Source: an uncultured Burkholderiales bacterium (lineage in GTDB: Bacteria; Pseudomonadota; Gammaproteobacteria; Burkholderiales; Burkholderiaceae_C). Taken from it: a DNA stretch of 7,850 nucleotides. The position numbers were made by a program, and so were the translations under genes. The notes under the pieces were generated by a model. That model worked only from the letters and a program-made list of their open reading frames with translations. It had not been told where the DNA came from and did no database searches. Positions within the stretch are counted from its first letter, which is position 1; each line of letters begins with the position of its first letter. Below are positions 5,455 to 7,850 of this stretch, in pieces. The stretch spans positions 1-7,850 of the forward strand of contig CAIQIL010000711.1 in NCBI GenBank assembly GCA_903871865.1, read 5' to 3'.

Positions 5455-6942
5455 ATGACGACCGACGCATCCCCCGATTTGCTTTCTGCTTCCCCCGCGC
5501 CTGCCGAGGCCCTTGCCGCGCCCGAAGGCCTGGCTCCTGCCGAGTCCACAGAACCCCCCGTGCCACCCCACCTGGAGTGGCTGAAGGTCGAGTCGCTCGA
5601 CCTCGAAGCGCAGGGTGTGGCCCACCGCGCCAATGGCAAGGTGGTGTTCATCGAGGACGCGCTGCCCGGTGAGGAGGTGCGCGTCAGCGTCAGCCGCCGC
5701 AAGAACAACTGGGAGCAGGCGACGATGGCCGAGCGCCGCACCGAAAGCTCGCAGCGCGTGACGCCCAAGTGCGTGCATTTCGGCCTGTGCGGTGGCTGCA
5801 AGATGCAGCACTTCCACCCCAGCGCGCAGGTGGCCGTCAAGCAGCGCGTGCTGGAGGACAACCTCTGGCACCTGGGCAAGGTCAAGCCCGAGATGCTGCT
5901 GCGCCCCATCGAGGGCCCGACCTGGGGTTACCGCTACCGCGCCCGCCTGTCGGTGCGCCACGTCGTCAAGAAGGGCACGGTGCTGGTGGGCTTCCACGAG
6001 CGCAAATCCCGCTACGTGGCCGACATGGGCGTGTGCGAGGTGTTGCCGCCCCACGTCAGCGCCTTGCTGATGCCGCTGCGCGGGCTCATTGGCCGCATGG
6101 AAGCGCGTGACCGCCTGCCGCAGATCGAGGTGGCCGTGGGCAGCGATGTCACGGTGCTGGTGCTGCGCCACCTGGAGCCCCTGAGCGCCTCCGACGCCCA
6201 GCACCTGCGCGACTTCGCCCAGGCGCACGGCCCGGTGGGCAGCGGCCAGCAGACCCTGTCGTGGTGGTTGCAGCCCAAGGGCCCGGACACCGTCCACCCG
6301 CTGGACGAGGCCCTGCCCAAGCTCGACTACACCTTGCCCGAGTTCGGCATCACCATGCCGTTCAAACCGACCGACTTCACCCAAGTCAATCCCCACATCA
6401 ACCGCGTGTTGGTGAGTCGCGCCTTGCGCTTGCTCGATCCGCAAAAAAACGAGCGCGTGATCGACTGGTTTTGCGGCTTGGGCAACTTCACCTTGCCGCT
6501 TGCCACGCTGGCCAAAGAGGTGTTGGGCATCGAAGGGAGCGAAGCTTTGGTGGCGCGCTCACGCGAAAACTACGCCTTGAACCAACAAGGCCGAGGCGTG
6601 CCGCTCGCGCCCACAGCGTTTGTGGCCCGCAACTTGTTTGACATGACGCCTGAGCTGCTCATCCAAGACGGCGTGGCCGACAAATGGCTGGTCGATCCTC
6701 CCCGCGAAGGCGCTTTTGCGCTGGCCAAAGCCGTGGCCGATCTCAACGAAAACCCAGACTTGCGCCAAGGCTGGAAGCCGCCCCAACGCATTGTGTACGT
6801 GAGCTGCAACCCCGCCACCTTGGCGCGTGACGCAGGCTTGCTGGTCAACTTGGGCGGCTACCGCTGCACCTCAGCGGGCGCGGTGAATATGTTTCCGCAT
6901 ACCGCGCATGTGGAGAGCATGGCGGTGTTTGATTTGATTTGA
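5455..6942 (+). CDS. rlmD: 23S rRNA (uracil(1939)-C5)-methyltransferase RlmD (RumA), mosaic sequence
   Basis: RlmD methylates C5 of U1939 of 23S rRNA with S-adenosylmethionine and carries a 4Fe-4S cluster. The 495-residue protein has an Ala/Pro-rich N-terminus (1-38), a TRAM RNA-binding domain at about 42-95, and cluster cysteines C106-x5-C112-x2-C115 plus C194. The methyltransferase fold includes [10 protein letters not shown] at 303-312, SAM motif [14 protein letters not shown] at 337-350, VDPPREGA at 413-420, catalytic Cys451 in [12 protein letters not shown], and general base Glu487 in HVESM. E. coli RlmD is about 430 residues, and the N-terminal extension explains most of the difference. 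All key residues are present, so the enzyme looks intact. Codon usage changes abruptly between codons 289 and 310 (CAG/AAG/CTG to CAA/AAA/TTG), so the gene is built from two sequence backgrounds. It lies 51 bases after nlpD, where rpoS is found in many relatives. Confidence 0.95.
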   Translation: MTTDASPDLLSASPAPAEALAAPEGLAPAESTEPPVPPHLEWLKVESLDLEAQGVAHRANGKVVFIEDALPGEEVRVSVSRRKNNWEQATMAERRTESSQRVTPKCVHFGLCGGCKMQHFHPSAQVAVKQRVLEDNLWHLGKVKPEMLLRPIEGPTWGYRYRARLSVRHVVKKGTVLVGFHERKSRYVADMGVCEVLPPHVSALLMPLRGLIGRMEARDRLPQIEVAVGSDVTVLVLRHLEPLSASDAQHLRDFAQAHGPVGSGQQTLSWWLQPKGPDTVHPLDEALPKLDYTLPEFGITMPFKPTDFTQVNPHINRVLVSRALRLLDPQKNERVIDWFCGLGNFTLPLATLAKEVLGIEGSEALVARSRENYALNQQGRGVPLAPTAFVARNLFDMTPELLIQDGVADKWLVDPPREGAFALAKAVADLNENPDLRQGWKPPQRIVYVSCNPATLARDAGLLVNLGGYRCTSAGAVNMFPHTAHVESMAVFDLI

Positions 6943-6953
6943 GCGAGACAGGC

Positions 6954-6982
6954 AAAAAAAGGAGCCTTACGGCTCCTTTTTT
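6954..6982. terminator. Bidirectional intrinsic terminator between rlmD and yccA
   Basis: Seven A, GGAGCC, loop TTAC, GGCTCC and six T form a perfect hairpin with an A tract on one side and a T tract on the other. It begins 12 bases after the rlmD stop and ends 22 bases before the yccA stop, so it can serve both converging genes. Confidence 0.93.
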
Positions 6983-7003
6983 ATTGGCAAAAATGACCGC
7001 AAA

Positions 7004-7690
7004 TTATTCGCGTTCACCGCCGAAAATGCCCAGCAAAGCCAGCAAGCTTTGGAAGACGTTGATGATGTCCAAGTACAGGGTCAGCGTAGCGCTGATGTAA
7101 TTGGTTTCACCGCCGTCCACGATTTGCTTGAGGTCATACAGCATGTAGGCGCTGAAGATGGCAATGGACAACATGGAGATCACAATCATGCCGGTGGACG
7201 ATTGGGTGAACATATTGATGACGCTGCCCACGAGCAACATGATGACGCCAACCATCAGCCATTTGTTCATGCCAGACAAATCGCGTTTGATGACGGTGGA
7301 CAAACTGGCCATCAAGAAGAACACGCCTGCCGTGCCGCCAAAGGCTGTCATCACCAAGTCTGCGCCGTTTTTAAAGCCCAAAACCATGGCAATCATGCGC
7401 GAGAGCACCAAACCCATGAAGAAGGTAAAGCCCAGCAACACGTACACGCCAGTGATGCTTTCTTTGGTGCGCTCAATGGCGTAGATGAAGCCAAACGCGC
7501 CGGCGAGCATCAAAATCATGCCCAGGCCACCTGAGAAAATTTGTCCCAGGCCTGCGTAGACGCCCAACCATGCGCCCAAGACAGTCGGCACCATGCTCAG
7601 AGCGAGTAGCCAATACGTGTTGCGCATGACGCGGTTGCGCTGCTCAGCGGACAAAACGTAATAGTCAAAGGTTTGAACTTGTTCGTTCAT
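7004..7690 (-). CDS. yccA: BAX inhibitor-1/YccA family integral membrane protein
   Basis: The 228-residue product begins MNEQVQTFDYYVLSAEQRNRVMRNTYWLLALSM and then consists mostly of hydrophobic segments, about seven, in the pattern of the Bax inhibitor-1 (UPF0005) family. Recognisable stretches are the first helix with LLALSMVPTVLGAWLG, the central GFTFFMGLVLSRMIA, and the C-terminal SAYMLYDLKQIVDGG followed by LTLYLDIINVFQSLL, which carries the family's conserved acidic residues. E. coli YccA binds and modulates the FtsH protease, and other members act as pH-sensitive calcium leak channels; which applies here cannot be told. ATG 7690 is chosen for the AGGAG eight bases upstream; in-frame upstream residues are Cys-rich and not family-like. 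GC is about 50% in a sampled stretch, lower than in genes left of 6322. The gene converges on rlmD with a shared terminator. Confidence 0.92.
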   Translation of the reverse strand: MNEQVQTFDYYVLSAEQRNRVMRNTYWLLALSMVPTVLGAWLGVYAGLGQIFSGGLGMILMLAGAFGFIYAIERTKESITGVYVLLGFTFFMGLVLSRMIAMVLGFKNGADLVMTAFGGTAGVFFLMASLSTVIKRDLSGMNKWLMVGVIMLLVGSVINMFTQSSTGMIVISMLSIAIFSAYMLYDLKQIVDGGETNYISATLTLYLDIINVFQSLLALLGIFGGERE

Positions 7691-7708
7691 GCAATGGTCT
7701 CCTGAAAA

Positions 7709-7722
7709 TCTGCACATGCAGA
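7709..7722. promoter_or_regulatory. Inverted repeat in the yccA leader, possible operator
   Basis: TCTGCA and TGCAGA flank a two-base centre (CA). The repeat lies between the putative -10 and the Shine-Dalgarno of yccA, a position suited to a repressor or a small leader hairpin. It is short, so chance cannot be excluded. Confidence 0.25.
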
Positions 7723-7730
7723 CACATCGC

Positions 7731-7757
7731 ATTTTAGGGCGTGGAAGTCAAAGTCAA
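7731..7757 (-). promoter_or_regulatory. Putative sigma-70 promoter of yccA
   Basis: On the minus strand TTGACT (7757-7752) and TAAAAT (7736-7731) form -35 and -10 elements separated by 15 bases, shorter than the usual 17. The TTGACT is directly repeated (TTGACTTTGACT). The expected transcript starts about 35 bases before ATG 7690 and includes the AGGAG site. Confidence 0.55.
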
Positions 7758-7850
7758 GCCATTCCAGACTTTTTTGCAGGTTTCTTTTGCTTTAAAACAA
7801 GATATTGAGCGCAATTGAAGTGGGTATGCTTGTGGTTTTAGCCAATTCAA

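Noticed and set aside
4471..6444. Minus-strand frame of 657 codons antisense to nlpD and rlmD
   Set aside because: The plus strand carries two well-recognised proteins with all key motifs. This frame is His/Gly/Ala-rich with no domain and is open only because of GC bias.
1..7850. Mobile element, CRISPR array, tRNA or rRNA gene
   Set aside because: No transposase or integrase frame, no terminal inverted repeats at the two discontinuities, no spaced direct repeats and no RNA-gene sequence pattern were seen.

Overview
The window looks like a betaproteobacterial chromosome, probably order Burkholderiales (Comamonadaceae, Aquabacterium or Leptothrix type). The reasons are the surE-pcm-nlpD cluster, the long Arg/Pro-rich N-terminus of Pcm, the NarL-type regulator sequence, and high GC with strong CAG/AAG/CTG codon preference over most of its length. 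Nothing in it looks like a phage, an insertion sequence, a CRISPR array or an RNA gene. Most of the content is known housekeeping or signalling genes, and I do not see a convincing new multi-gene system.

Layout. The minus strand from 2542 down to the left edge carries a two-component pair: a LuxR/NarL-type response regulator (1823-2542), then a polytopic membrane sensor (start 1781) that runs off the left edge. The sensor frame holds an uninterrupted run of 12 C (12 G on the plus strand, 779-790). In its last ~34 codons the protein changes from sensor-like to phosphoenolpyruvate carboxylase-like, and GC falls from about 73% to about 55%. A 212-base divergent intergenic region (2543-2754) separates this pair from a plus-strand cluster: surE (2755-3525), pcm (3522-4412, overlapping surE by ATGA), nlpD (4459-5403) and rlmD (5455-6942). 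A strong bidirectional terminator (6954-6982) lies between rlmD and the converging yccA/BAX-inhibitor-1 gene (7004-7690), whose promoter lies to its right.

How the genes relate. surE and pcm are nucleotide/phosphate and protein-repair functions of stationary phase. nlpD encodes a LysM/LytM envelope lipoprotein that probably activates a cell-wall amidase. rlmD modifies 23S rRNA. In many proteobacteria rpoS follows nlpD; here rlmD follows instead, after a 51-base gap.

The most notable observation is that the window seems stitched from at least two sequence backgrounds. Inside rlmD, between about 6322 and 6384, codon usage switches abruptly: Gln goes from 12/12 CAG to 7/7 CAA, Lys from 12/13 AAG to 5/6 AAA, and Leu TTG from about 5/34 to 14/24. 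A second discontinuity lies near position 102 at the left edge. Both fall inside conserved coding sequence and keep the frame. This fits a chimeric (metagenome-type) assembly; for the rlmD join, natural homologous recombination is the alternative.
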